From contig NZ_VFIE01000023.1 of assembly GCF_010119385.1 (NCBI RefSeq), positions 62,001 through 126,000 on the forward strand: a stretch of DNA of 64,000 nt, read 5' to 3'. Below the pieces are notes generated by a model. The model saw only the letters and a program-made list of their open reading frames with translations. It did not search any database and was not told the origin of the DNA. Source of the DNA: Nesterenkonia haasae (GTDB taxonomy: Bacteria; Actinomycetota; Actinomycetes; Actinomycetales; Micrococcaceae). Positions 16,270-24,658 of the stretch are shown here, one piece after another; the stretch's first letter is position 1; each line of letters begins with the position of its first letter. The position numbers and the translations under genes are program-made.

Positions 16270-16809
16270 TTACTCGCCCTGGTGGACGAAGGCAATATCG
16301 AGGTCGATGTTGACCTTGTCGCTGACCAGCACACCGCCGGCTTCGAGGGCGGCGTTCCAGGTCAGACCAAACTCTTTCCGGGAGAGGGAGGTGGTGGCCG
16401 AGAAGCCAGCGCGGGTCATGCCGAAGGGGTCCACAGCCTGGCCGCCGAACTCGACCTCGAAGGTCACGTTCTTGGACACCCCGCGGATGGTCAGCTCACC
16501 GGTGAGGTCGAACACCTCGCCGGAGGGCTTGACGCTGGACGCCACGAAAGTCAGCTCGGGGTACTTCTCAGCGTGCAGGAAGTCTTCACCCTTGACGTGA
16601 CCGTCGCGGTTTTCGTCCTTGGAGTTGAAGGAGTCAGCGCGGACCACGGCGTTGACGTCAGCTGAGCCATCCTCGTTGACCTGCAGAGTGCCGGTGGACT
16701 CTTCGAAAACAGCGCGCACGCGGGAGATTCCGGCGTGGCGGACGCTGGCGCTAATCTCAGAGTGGGAACCGTCCAGGGTCCAGGTTCCAGGGGTCAAAGT
16801 AATTGCCAT
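16270..16809 (-). CDS. YceI family protein
   Basis: The 179-residue lipocalin-like protein belongs to the YceI family, which binds polyprenoid or other long-chain lipids in a beta-barrel. It shows the family opening LTPGTWTLDGSHSEISASVRH, the internal VNAVVRADSFNSKDENRDGH and HVKGEDFLHAEKYPELTF motif, and the ending LEAGGVLVSDKVNIDLDIAF. There is no signal peptide, so it is probably cytoplasmic, as in many actinobacteria. ATG 16809 is preceded by GAAGGAGAG at good spacing; a longer upstream frame is not supported. It is a single gene with its own terminator. Confidence 0.93.
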   Translation of the reverse strand: MAITLTPGTWTLDGSHSEISASVRHAGISRVRAVFEESTGTLQVNEDGSADVNAVVRADSFNSKDENRDGHVKGEDFLHAEKYPELTFVASSVKPSGEVFDLTGELTIRGVSKNVTFEVEFGGQAVDPFGMTRAGFSATTSLSRKEFGLTWNAALEAGGVLVSDKVNIDLDIAFVHQGE

Positions 16810-17010
16810 GGTGTTGCTCTCCTTCTTCAGATTTTTGGGTGACGAATGCTCACGCGGAGCTGCCCGCAAGTGCTGCGCGGTTCGATGAGTCACAACTCAC
16901 CCTACTCCGGATTTATTTCAAAATTGAAAAAGTTTACGAGAAGTTCACGTCCCGGACCTCTCACGAAGGTCGGCGCTCGCTGCCCAAACAAGGGGATAGA
17001 GCGTCTCTAG

Positions 17011-17051
17011 ATGTGGGAAATGAGGCGCTTTCGCGGCGTCGTTTCCCACAT
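17011..17051. repeat. Perfect 10-bp inverted repeat
   Basis: ATGTGGGAAA and TTTCCCACAT are exact complements around a 21-base, GC-rich spacer, in the non-coding stretch between the YceI and LacI genes. There is no T-run on either side, so it is a weak terminator candidate; a protein-binding site is equally possible. Confidence 0.55.
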
Positions 17052-17100
17052 CCCGAGACATGCTGCGTGAAAGGGGGCCGCTGGGGGCCCGAAGGGGCGG

Positions 17101-17211
17101 GTGACCACGCCACCCGGAGGCTGAGCCGGTGACCACGCCACCCGGAGGCTGGGCGAGTGACACGCCACCCGGAGGCTGAGCCGGTGACCACGCGATCTAG
17201 AGGCTGAGCGG
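17101..17211. repeat. Four tandem copies of a 28-bp unit
   Basis: Units start at 17101, 17129, 17157 and 17184. Each begins GTGACCACGCCACCCGGAGG and ends GCTGAGCCG or a variant; the third lacks one base and the fourth has diverged in the middle (CGATCTAGAGG). Copies are directly joined without spacers. The 28-base period is not a multiple of three, so the block is not a coding repeat. It lies just downstream of the LacI-type gene. Confidence 0.85.
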
Positions 17212-17244
17212 GCGACGAGCCGGACGCGGGGAGCGGGGCGGGAA

Positions 17245-18282
17245 CTACGCCGAATCGCGGGGAACAAGCTCGGTGGGGAGGATGACATGCTCCACCTGTC
17301 CGCCGCCGAGGAGCGTCAACAGCATCTCCACGGCGGCACCTGCCATACCCGTGGTGGTGCTCAAAACCGTGGTCAGCGGCGGCCGGGTCAGTTTGGCCAT
17401 CTGCGAATCATCGAAGCCCACCACCGCCACATCCTCCGGCACGGTGATGCCGGATCCCTGGAGCTCCTGGATGACAGAGACTGCCATCAGGTCGCTGGCG
17501 GCAAAGACTCCATCAAGGTTCGGTTCGCGCTCCAGCAGCCGCAGCATCCCCTCACCACCACTGGCCGCAGTGAAGTCTCCGTACTCCACCAAATCATCAG
17601 CAAGCCCGGCCTGAGCCATGGCCCGGCGCCACCCGGTGAGCCGGTCGAATCCGGAGGCCATATCCTGCGGACCAGCGACCGTCCCGATCCGGCGCCGGCC
17701 ACCGTCAATCAACCGCTGGGCGGCCAGCATGCCGCCGGTCTCATTGTCCACATCCACATAGGGCAGACCCACATCCCCCGCATGGGGACGGCCGATATAG
17801 ACCGCCGGAAGCTGGATCTCACGCAGCACATCAGAGATGCCGTCATCGCGGTGGTGAGAGACCACAATGGCCCCATCGGTGTACCCACCGCGCAGGTACC
17901 GGTCGATCTTGTCGCGCTTGCCTGGAGGCGCCACGGCCAGCAGCACCTGCACTGGAGAGTCCGCCAACTTGGTGTAGATCGCGCCCAGAATGGCGGAGAA
18001 GAACGGGTCTGAGAACACCCGCTCCTCCGCCTCCGGGACGACGACGGCAATCGAGTCAGCATCCGGGCGCACCAGTGACCGAGCCGCACGGTTGGGCCGG
18101 TAACCCAGCTGGCGGATCGCTGCTTGGACTGACTCCCGCGCAGACCGCCCCACCCGCGGATCCGCATTGACGACCCGCGACGCCGTAGCCCGCGAAACCC
18201 CTGCACGGGCGGCAACATCCTCCAGAGTGGGCAGGCGCTTAGCGGGCACAGTTTCCTTTCCGGCGGCGCGCACATCCCGCAC
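17245..18282 (-). CDS. LacI-family transcriptional regulator (CebR-like)
   Basis: The 345-residue repressor begins with a LacI helix-turn-helix, PTLEDVAARAGVSRATASRVV, and hinge YRPNRAARSLV. A periplasmic-binding-protein-like sugar-sensing domain follows (SIAVVVPEAEERVFSDPFF, GVFAASDLMAVSVIQELQGSG, VGFDDSQMAKLTRPPLTTV). It is the last gene of an operon-like run behind the beta-glucosidase and ABC importer, in the same orientation. In Streptomyces the related cebR controls cebEFG-bglC. A perfect operator of the LacI kind lies upstream of the binding-protein gene at 23033-23048, and I infer that this protein binds it and is released by a cello-oligosaccharide. Confidence 0.92.
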   Translation of the reverse strand: MRDVRAAGKETVPAKRLPTLEDVAARAGVSRATASRVVNADPRVGRSARESVQAAIRQLGYRPNRAARSLVRPDADSIAVVVPEAEERVFSDPFFSAILGAIYTKLADSPVQVLLAVAPPGKRDKIDRYLRGGYTDGAIVVSHHRDDGISDVLREIQLPAVYIGRPHAGDVGLPYVDVDNETGGMLAAQRLIDGGRRRIGTVAGPQDMASGFDRLTGWRRAMAQAGLADDLVEYGDFTAASGGEGMLRLLEREPNLDGVFAASDLMAVSVIQELQGSGITVPEDVAVVGFDDSQMAKLTRPPLTTVLSTTTGMAGAAVEMLLTLLGGGQVEHVILPTELVPRDSA

Positions 18283-18325
18283 TCGCCTCTCGGCCGGCTA
18301 GTGCCGACCTTCACACCTCAAGGCC

Positions 18326-19771
18326 CTAGTCCACCACACCGGTTCGGGCAACGCCTGCATACCAGTGCGCCGATGCTTTGAGTGTCCGCTCCAGGGACTC
18401 GTAGTCGACCCGCACAATCCCGAAACGCTTGGCGTAGCCGAAGGCCCACTCAAAGTTGTCCAACAGGGACCACACGAAGTATCCGCGCACATCAGCCCCA
18501 GATTCCATGGCCTCATGGACTGCGTGCAGGTGCTGGCGGATGTAGTCCGTCCGCTCCGTGTCCTGGATGGACCCGTCGGATTCGACGACGTCGTCATAGG
18601 CCGCTCCGTTTTCGGTCACGTAGAGCGCCACCCCGGCTTCAGCGGTGTAGTCAGTGTGGAGGCGCAGCAGCAGGTCGCGCAGTGCCTGCGGGTACACCTC
18701 CCAGCCCATCGCTGTCTGTGGGAGCCCGCGGGGAACTGAGGAGACATGCTCAGACCCCACATTCGGATTCGGCTCGCCCTGTGCCCGCGCGGCGGCCGCG
18801 GCCTGCGGAGCCTCAGCCGGATCCGCTCCGGTGAGCAGCTCCCCGGTGTAGAAGTTCACTCCAAGAACATCAATAGGGGTCGAAATCACGTCCAGGTCCC
18901 CGGCGCGGACCAGATCCTCCGGCCAGAGTCCCGCCTGATCGTCCAATACATCTTGGGGGTAGGTGCCCCGGAAGATGGGGTCTGCGAAGAACCGGTTGAA
19001 CGATCCGTCCAAACGGCGGGCAGCGTCGACGTCGCCGGGCAGGTTCGGATCCGCCGGACGGTAGTCGGTGAAGTTCAGCGTGAGTCCCAGCTCCAGCTCT
19101 GGGTCGCGTTCGCGCAGGCTGCGCACCGCGAGCCCATGGCCCAGCAGCAGATGGTGTGCCGCGGCCAGCGCGGCCGAAGGCTCAGTGCGTCCCGGAGCGT
19201 GATGACCGTTGGCGTAACCCAGGAACGCTGAGCACCAAGGCTCGTTCAGCGTGGTCCACTGCCGGACCCTGTCCCCCAGAGCATCATGGAGGACCACTGC
19301 GTATTTCTCGAACGCATAGGCCGTCTCCCGATTGGCCCAGCCCCCGGCATCCTCCAGCACCTGAGGCAGATCCCAGTGATACTGCGTCAGCCAGGGGACA
19401 ATCCCGGCTGCCAGCAGCTCATCGACCAGCTCGGTGTAGAACCGTAAACCCTCGGGGTTGACATTGACACCATCGGGCATCACCCGCGACCAGCTCACCG
19501 AGAACCGGTAGACCTTCAGGTTGAGCCGTTTCATCAGGGCGACATCCTCACGGAAGCGGTGATAGTGATCGCAGGCCACATCCCCGGTCTCCCCCGCGTG
19601 AACCTTGCCTGGGGTCTTGGAAAAGGTGTCCCAAATACTGGGCGCCCTTCCGGCGGAATCGAACCCGCCCTCCACCTGGTAGGCAGCCGTGGCGGAGCCC
19701 CACAGGAAAGTAGGGGGGAAAGTCACGGAAGCTCCGGTGGAAACAGCCTCGGACGGGGTAACGATGGTCAT
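18326..19771 (-). CDS. Family 1 glycosyl hydrolase, beta-glucosidase
   Basis: The 481-residue enzyme hydrolyses beta-glucosides such as cellobiose in the cytoplasm. GH1 marks are FPPTFLWGSATAAYQVEGG at the N-terminus, the acid/base Glu in TLNEPWCSAFLGY (about residue 172) and the nucleophile Glu in LYVTENGAAYDD (about 380), plus YFVWSLLDNFEWAFGY near the end. There is no signal peptide. The start ATG overlaps the stop of the upstream permease by four bases, so it is translated as part of the importer operon. This matches the logic of import of a disaccharide followed by intracellular cleavage. Confidence 0.95.
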   Translation of the reverse strand: MTIVTPSEAVSTGASVTFPPTFLWGSATAAYQVEGGFDSAGRAPSIWDTFSKTPGKVHAGETGDVACDHYHRFREDVALMKRLNLKVYRFSVSWSRVMPDGVNVNPEGLRFYTELVDELLAAGIVPWLTQYHWDLPQVLEDAGGWANRETAYAFEKYAVVLHDALGDRVRQWTTLNEPWCSAFLGYANGHHAPGRTEPSAALAAAHHLLLGHGLAVRSLRERDPELELGLTLNFTDYRPADPNLPGDVDAARRLDGSFNRFFADPIFRGTYPQDVLDDQAGLWPEDLVRAGDLDVISTPIDVLGVNFYTGELLTGADPAEAPQAAAAARAQGEPNPNVGSEHVSSVPRGLPQTAMGWEVYPQALRDLLLRLHTDYTAEAGVALYVTENGAAYDDVVESDGSIQDTERTDYIRQHLHAVHEAMESGADVRGYFVWSLLDNFEWAFGYAKRFGIVRVDYESLERTLKASAHWYAGVARTGVVD

Positions 19772-20676
19772 GCTTTAACAGCTCCTTGCATAATTCCGGA
19801 CACCAATTGGCGCCCAGCGAAGACGAAGAGGATCAACAGCGGCACAGTCGCCAGGGTGGCCCCGGTGAGCACCAGTGAATAGTCCACAAAGTGGGCAGCT
19901 TGGAGCTGCTGCAGAGCCACCGGGAGGGTGGGATTCTGCGGACCGAGCACAATGAACGGCCAGAAGAAGTTCGTCCAGTTCAGAACGAACGTGAACAGGA
20001 ACAACATGGCTGCCGCGGGCCGGGCTGCCGGCAGACAGACGTGATAGAAGGTGCGGATCATAGAGCAGCCGTCCACAGTGGCAGCCTCGATCAGCTCATC
20101 CGGTATGGCCTGGCGCAGATACTGCGTCATCCAGAACACGCCGAAGGCCGTCACCAATGCCGGGACGATGACCGCCGCCAACTCTCCTGTCCAGCCCAAT
20201 GCGGCCATCACCTGGTACAGCGGGACGACGCCGAGCTGGGTGGGCACTGCCATGGTGGCAATGACGAACACCAGCAGCGGAGCTGCCCCTTTGAATCTCA
20301 GTTTGGCGAAGGCATAACCGGCCAAAGTGGAGAAGAACACCACGGAGAATGCGGTGGTGGTGGAGACGATGATCGAATTCATCGTCGCCCGCCAGAACGG
20401 CACCGTGTCCATCACCGTGGCGGCGTTGGCAAGGAAGTTCCCGCCTGGCCACCACGGGAAGCTGGTCCGCGACAGGATCGTCGAGTCGTGTGAGCCGATC
20501 AGGAAGCTCCACCACAGAGGGAACATCCCGCCCACCACCACGGCCGCCAGGCAGCCGTAGACAATGAAACCCGGCCTACGGTTCTGACCCCCCGGGGCAG
20601 AACGACGACGCCGCCCTAAGGTTCGGCTCGAATCAGCGTGGGAATCCACAGGCGCTAGTGGGGCACTGGTGGTCAT
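19768..20676 (-). CDS. Carbohydrate ABC transporter permease (MalG type)
   Basis: The 302-residue inner-membrane protein has six predicted helices and the permease EAA loop in EAATVDGCSMIRTFYHVCLPAARPA. The N-terminal SRTSFPWWPGGNFLANAATV stretch is typical of CUT1 second permeases. It ends four bases into the beta-glucosidase and starts four bases inside the preceding permease, which implies tight coupling. No gene for the ATPase is present; CUT1 systems in actinobacteria commonly share an MsiK-type ATPase encoded elsewhere. Confidence 0.93.
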   Translation of the reverse strand: MTTSAPLAPVDSHADSSRTLGRRRRSAPGGQNRRPGFIVYGCLAAVVVGGMFPLWWSFLIGSHDSTILSRTSFPWWPGGNFLANAATVMDTVPFWRATMNSIIVSTTTAFSVVFFSTLAGYAFAKLRFKGAAPLLVFVIATMAVPTQLGVVPLYQVMAALGWTGELAAVIVPALVTAFGVFWMTQYLRQAIPDELIEAATVDGCSMIRTFYHVCLPAARPAAAMLFLFTFVLNWTNFFWPFIVLGPQNPTLPVALQQLQAAHFVDYSLVLTGATLATVPLLILFVFAGRQLVSGIMQGAVKA

Positions 20677-21638
20677 AACGTGGCTCCCTTCTTGAGGCGA
20701 CGCCGCGACGTCGAGCTCTTGCGTCCCTCACCGTTGGCGATCCGCCGAGTGATGGTGAAGTTGATGATGCCGATCGCCACGATCAGCAGGAACAGCAGCA
20801 CTGCCACTGCAGAGGCCATACCGAAGTCCGAACGGGTCCAGCCGAGTTCGTAGAGGTAGATGGTCATGGTCTGCCACTGACCGTCGGTCCCGCCGCGTCC
20901 GTACTGGTCGTACAGGCGAGGCTCATCGAAGATCTGCAGGCCACCGATGGTGGAGGTGATCACCACAAAGATGATGGTGGGCCGCAGCATAGGCACGGTG
21001 ACGGAGATGAATTGCCGGACCTTACCGGCTCCGTCTATCTCCGCCTGTTCGTAGAGGTCGCGGGGTACCGCCTGCATGGCGGCCAAGAAGATCAGTGCGT
21101 TGTAGCCAGTCCAACGGAAGTTCACCATGGAAGCGATTGCCAGGTGGCTGGGCAGAACTTCGGACTGCCAGCCGATGGGATCGATGCCAATGGTGTCCAG
21201 CACCGAGTTCACCAGGCCGAAGCGCTGGGAGAAGAGGTTGGAGAAGATGAGCGCCACAGCCACCGGAGTCACCACATAGGGAAGCAGCACACCCATCCGC
21301 CAAAAGGTTCTGGCCCGCAGGTGGCTGTCGAGCATGTAGGCGATGATGATCGCTGCGACCACCTGGGGACCCGTGGAGAGGATGAAGATGCTCAGCGTGT
21401 TCCGCAGGGCAATCCAGAAGGCCCTTTGGCCCACGACATGGGCGAAGTTGTCGAGTCCGACGAACTCCCCCTGCCCCATGATGAGGTCCCAGTCGTGTGC
21501 GGCCACCCAGGCGGTGTACACCAGCGGGAACAGACCGACAATGGCGAAGAGGATGAAGAACGGGCTGATGTAGAGGTAGGGCGAATACTTCCGGTCCCAG
21601 GCCGAAGCCCGGGACCGGAGGTGGTTGCGTGAAGGCAT
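20673..21638 (-). CDS. Carbohydrate ABC transporter permease (MalF type)
   Basis: The 321-residue protein is the first permease of the CUT1 importer. It has a cytoplasmic basic start, YLYISPFFILFAIVGLFPLVY as first helix, and the EAA motif YEQAEIDGAGKVRQFISVTVP. It lies three bases after the substrate-binding gene and overlaps the next permease by four bases. Together with its neighbours it forms the membrane channel for an oligosaccharide, probably a beta-glucoside. Confidence 0.93.
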   Translation of the reverse strand: MPSRNHLRSRASAWDRKYSPYLYISPFFILFAIVGLFPLVYTAWVAAHDWDLIMGQGEFVGLDNFAHVVGQRAFWIALRNTLSIFILSTGPQVVAAIIIAYMLDSHLRARTFWRMGVLLPYVVTPVAVALIFSNLFSQRFGLVNSVLDTIGIDPIGWQSEVLPSHLAIASMVNFRWTGYNALIFLAAMQAVPRDLYEQAEIDGAGKVRQFISVTVPMLRPTIIFVVITSTIGGLQIFDEPRLYDQYGRGGTDGQWQTMTIYLYELGWTRSDFGMASAVAVLLFLLIVAIGIINFTITRRIANGEGRKSSTSRRRLKKGATL

Positions 21639-21641
21639 GGG

Positions 21642-22958
21642 TTACTTCATAGCCTCTACGTCGTTGACGAACTTCTCCCAGGAATCATCCGCGTCATCGA
21701 TGCCGTCAACATCGACGCGGTTGAGTGCGTCTTGGATGGCGACATTGATCAGCAGATAGTTAGGACCTTTGAACGGCTGAACCTCGATGGCTTCAGCCCG
21801 GTTGGCGAGAGTCTCACCCACGGGGGCGTCATTGAAGAACTCGTCGGTGGCCGACTGGATCTCCTCTGACTCCAAAGCCTCCACAGTGGAGGGGAAGGCA
21901 CCGATGGCCTCGAATGCTTTGATCTGCTGTTCGGGAGCAGTCAGCCATGCTGCCAGCTCCTTAGCGGCGTCGATGTTCTCACCTTGGGTTGGCACTGTGA
22001 GGTAGGAACCACCCCAGTTGCCGCCTCCGCCTGGGAAGACGTCGGCAACGTCCCAGCCGTCCACGCCGTCGGCGTTGCCTTCAATGACTCCGAGCATCCA
22101 GCCTGGGCAGAGCATGGTCGCGAAGCCGTCGCGTTGGAAGGCATCCGACCAGTCACCGGACCACTGGGAGAGGCCTGCGGAGAGTTCATCCTCGACACTG
22201 GCTTCGAGGAGCTCATCGTAGAGATCCTTCACCTCAGGGTTGGTGTCGGCGATGATTTCGCCGTCTTCAGTTTCGAAGGGAACCTCAACCTGGTTGATCA
22301 TGCCCTGCCAGATGTTGTCTGAACCTGAGTACCAGGCGGACTCTGAGCTTGAAACGAACTCACGCCCGGTGTCGAAGTAGTTGCCCCAATCGCCATCAAG
22401 AAGATCGGCGACCTCTTCGCGATCAGTAGGCAGGCCCGCCTCTTCGAAGAGATCAGCCCGGTAGCACAAGGCTTGTGGGCCGATGTCGGTTCCGTAGCCG
22501 ATCTGGCGGCCTTCTTCGTCAACGGCGTCTTCATATTTCCAGTCCAGCCAGCGGCCTTCGACCTCTGGGGCAGAGAGGTCCTCGAACCGGTCGGAGTACT
22601 GCATGAACTCCACCAGCCAGTCCAGCTCCACGGCCTCAATATCGGAAGCTCCGGAGCCAGCCCCTAGGCTGTTGCGCAGCGAGTCGCGTGCGTTCTCAGC
22701 AGTGTCCACCTTGTTGTGCTCGATGCGGATGCCGGTCTGTTCTTCATACTCTTCGAACAGCTCCTCGTAACCGAACTCGTTGAAGGTCGTCACGCTGAGG
22801 CTATCTGGTGCAGCGGCCTCACTGTCGCCGTTATCGGACCCGGCCTCGGCGTCAGCGTCTGCTCCGCAGGCGGAGAGAGCCAGGGTCGCTGCAGCGCCCA
22901 GGGCTACTGCCTGGGCCAGTCGGCGACGCCGGGGGTGTGTGAAATCTGTAGTGCTCAC
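21642..22958 (-). CDS. Extracellular sugar-binding lipoprotein of an ABC importer
   Basis: The 438-residue protein starts at GTG 22958 with AGGAGG four bases before it. It has a lipoprotein signal: a basic start, LAQAVALGAAATLALSACG with the lipobox Cys at about residue 30, then an acidic Ser/Glu linker. The rest is a family 1 solute-binding protein (VTTFNEFGYEELFEEYEEQTG, YSGSDNIWQGMINQV). It would capture the sugar outside the cell and deliver it to the two permeases. It heads the operon and has the operator at 23033-23048 about 75 bases upstream. Confidence 0.92.
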   Translation of the reverse strand: MSTTDFTHPRRRRLAQAVALGAAATLALSACGADADAEAGSDNGDSEAAAPDSLSVTTFNEFGYEELFEEYEEQTGIRIEHNKVDTAENARDSLRNSLGAGSGASDIEAVELDWLVEFMQYSDRFEDLSAPEVEGRWLDWKYEDAVDEEGRQIGYGTDIGPQALCYRADLFEEAGLPTDREEVADLLDGDWGNYFDTGREFVSSSESAWYSGSDNIWQGMINQVEVPFETEDGEIIADTNPEVKDLYDELLEASVEDELSAGLSQWSGDWSDAFQRDGFATMLCPGWMLGVIEGNADGVDGWDVADVFPGGGGNWGGSYLTVPTQGENIDAAKELAAWLTAPEQQIKAFEAIGAFPSTVEALESEEIQSATDEFFNDAPVGETLANRAEAIEVQPFKGPNYLLINVAIQDALNRVDVDGIDDADDSWEKFVNDVEAMK

Positions 22959-23032
22959 AATTCCTCCTCAAGGTGTCTGATGCGAGCAGTGGAGCGGGGG
23001 TTCCACTACGTGTCGAAGATGCTCTCTCGTCT

Positions 23033-23048
23033 GTGAGAGCGCTCTCAC
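23033..23048. promoter_or_regulatory. LacI/CebR-type operator
   Basis: GTGAGAGCGCTCTCAC is a perfect 16-bp palindrome with the central CG typical of LacI-family sites. It differs from the Streptomyces CebR box TGGGAGCGCTCCCA by one symmetric base pair. It lies upstream of the binding-protein gene, and the linked LacI-type gene is the evident candidate to bind it. The fha operon starts about 300 bases away on the other side. Confidence 0.85.
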
Positions 23049-23356
23049 GATGTGATGACAGTAACACTGTGACTCCTCAAGTGACAAGACTCACGGATCA
23101 ACTGCTTCCCAGAACCGTCCAATGAGTGCGTTCGGGTCCTTACAAAAGCGCACGGGTCAACAGGCGACTCACCTGGGCTGACGCTGACCGGGAGCGGTGT
23201 GGATATGACAAGGATCACGCACTTTCTCTATGGGCTTGAGGGTTTGGGTGCGCTTCATCAAGGGTGAGACAGTAGACTCTGCGCCAGACTGCCCACCGTG
23301 TGTCCGCCTGCAATGAGGAGGACACACCTGAGACCAAAACCCTGTAGGAGGTGCCT

Positions 23357-24136
23357 GTGGGACTGCTCGACACATTAGAACGCAGTATCGAGAAAGTCGT
23401 CCGCGGCGCCTTCTCCGGACGCGGAGGGAGCGTCGGGCCCGTGGAGATCGCTACAGCAGTACGCCGCCACATGGATCGCGAGTCGTCCACCCCGCAACGT
23501 GGGGTCGCGCTGGTGCCCAACCTGTACAAGATCCGCCTCTCGGAGCACGACTTCACCGAGGCGAAGAAATACGGCACGGCCCTGGCCGAGGAGTTGTGCG
23601 AGGAGATCATTCGGCATGCAGAGTCCCAGGGCTACACGCTTCAGGGGCCGGTGAAAGCGACGTTCGTCAAGAACACCGAACTCCGGCGCGGGCAGATGAG
23701 TATCGAGACTCAGACTGACACCACCGTCAACTCATCCCCTGCAGGCTCACAGTCGGGGGTCCCGCGGCCACCGCATGCCCCGGCTGCCGGTCCGGCAGCG
23801 ACGGCTGCACTACCCGCCAGGATGCACCGCAACTCCTCCGCACCACCGCGCAAGACTGTGGGCACACTGGAGCACGATGGCCGCGCATACACGCTGGAGG
23901 ACCGCTCCACCGTGATCGGCCGCTCCTCCTCAGCAGACATCACCATCTCTGACACCGGGGTTTCCCGCAAGCACCTGGAAGTCGCGCAGTCCGGTACCCG
24001 CTGGATCGCCCGCGATCTTGGGTCCACCAATGGCGCTTTCGTTGACGGTCAGGAGCTGCGCAGCACTGAGGCCGAACTCTATGACGGCGCAGTCATCACC
24101 CTGGGCAATGCGCGAATGCGCTTCCGGCTCGGCTGA
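23357..24136 (+). CDS. fhaA: FhaA: DUF3662 and FHA domain protein
   Basis: The 259-residue protein has an N-terminal DUF3662 domain (GLLDTLERSIEKVVRGAF ... VALVPNLYKIRLSEHDF), a Pro/Ala-rich linker and a C-terminal FHA domain. The FHA phosphothreonine-binding residues are present (VIGRSSSADITI, SRKHLEV, DLGSTNGAFVDG). In mycobacteria FhaA is a substrate of the linked kinases and regulates peptidoglycan precursor supply through MviN. GTG 23357 lies five bases after a perfect AGGAGG; a GTG at 23351 overlaps that box. It is the first gene of the kinase/cell-shape operon. Confidence 0.93.
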   Translation: MGLLDTLERSIEKVVRGAFSGRGGSVGPVEIATAVRRHMDRESSTPQRGVALVPNLYKIRLSEHDFTEAKKYGTALAEELCEEIIRHAESQGYTLQGPVKATFVKNTELRRGQMSIETQTDTTVNSSPAGSQSGVPRPPHAPAAGPAATAALPARMHRNSSAPPRKTVGTLEHDGRAYTLEDRSTVIGRSSSADITISDTGVSRKHLEVAQSGTRWIARDLGSTNGAFVDGQELRSTEAELYDGAVITLGNARMRFRLG

Positions 24137-24150
24137 AGGCGGCTCCCCCT

Positions 24151-24651
24151 ATGAGCGAACTCGCCATCACCGTCCTCCAATTCGGCCTGCTGCTGCTGCT
24201 GTGGATCCTGATTCTCTCCATCATTGCCGCCCAGGGGCGCGACATGATGGTCTCCAAACGGGCCCGCACCCGTGCCCCGCGGAATGAGGCCCCCGCTTCC
24301 GCCCCTGAGGCTGAGAGCACACCGGCCACTGTCCACCATTCCGGTAAGACTCCCCGCCCACGCCCTAGGCGGCTGGTGATCTCCGAGGGTCCGCTGGTGG
24401 GCACTGAGATCGAACTCGGCTCCATCCCGATCATGCTCGGCCGGGCCCAGGAGTGCACCGTAGTGCTGGACGACGACTACTCCTCAGGGAAACACGCCCG
24501 CCTCTTCCCCCAGGGTTCGCGCTGGTTCCTGGAAGACCTCGGATCCACCAATGGCACCTGGTTGGGCGATGAACAGCTCACTCGCGCTTCCACCGTAGAG
24601 CCCGGAGACCGTATCCGGATCGGCAAGACCGTCCTAGAACTGAGGACATGA
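24151..24651 (+). CDS. fhaB: FhaB: membrane-anchored FHA domain protein
   Basis: The 166-residue protein has an N-terminal membrane segment (LAITVLQFGLLLLLWILILS), a basic and Pro-rich linker and a C-terminal FHA domain. Binding residues are visible in IMLGRAQECTVVLDDDYSSG, KHARLFP and DLGSTNGTWLG. FhaB (FipA in mycobacteria) is phosphorylated by PknA/PknB and links kinase signalling to the division site. It follows fhaA after 14 bases and precedes the phosphatase by seven. Confidence 0.93.
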   Translation: MSELAITVLQFGLLLLLWILILSIIAAQGRDMMVSKRARTRAPRNEAPASAPEAESTPATVHHSGKTPRPRPRRLVISEGPLVGTEIELGSIPIMLGRAQECTVVLDDDYSSGKHARLFPQGSRWFLEDLGSTNGTWLGDEQLTRASTVEPGDRIRIGKTVLELRT

Positions 24652-24658
24652 GACTGCG

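Noticed and set aside
17101-17211. CRISPR array
   Set aside because: The 28-bp units are joined without spacers and no cas gene is near.
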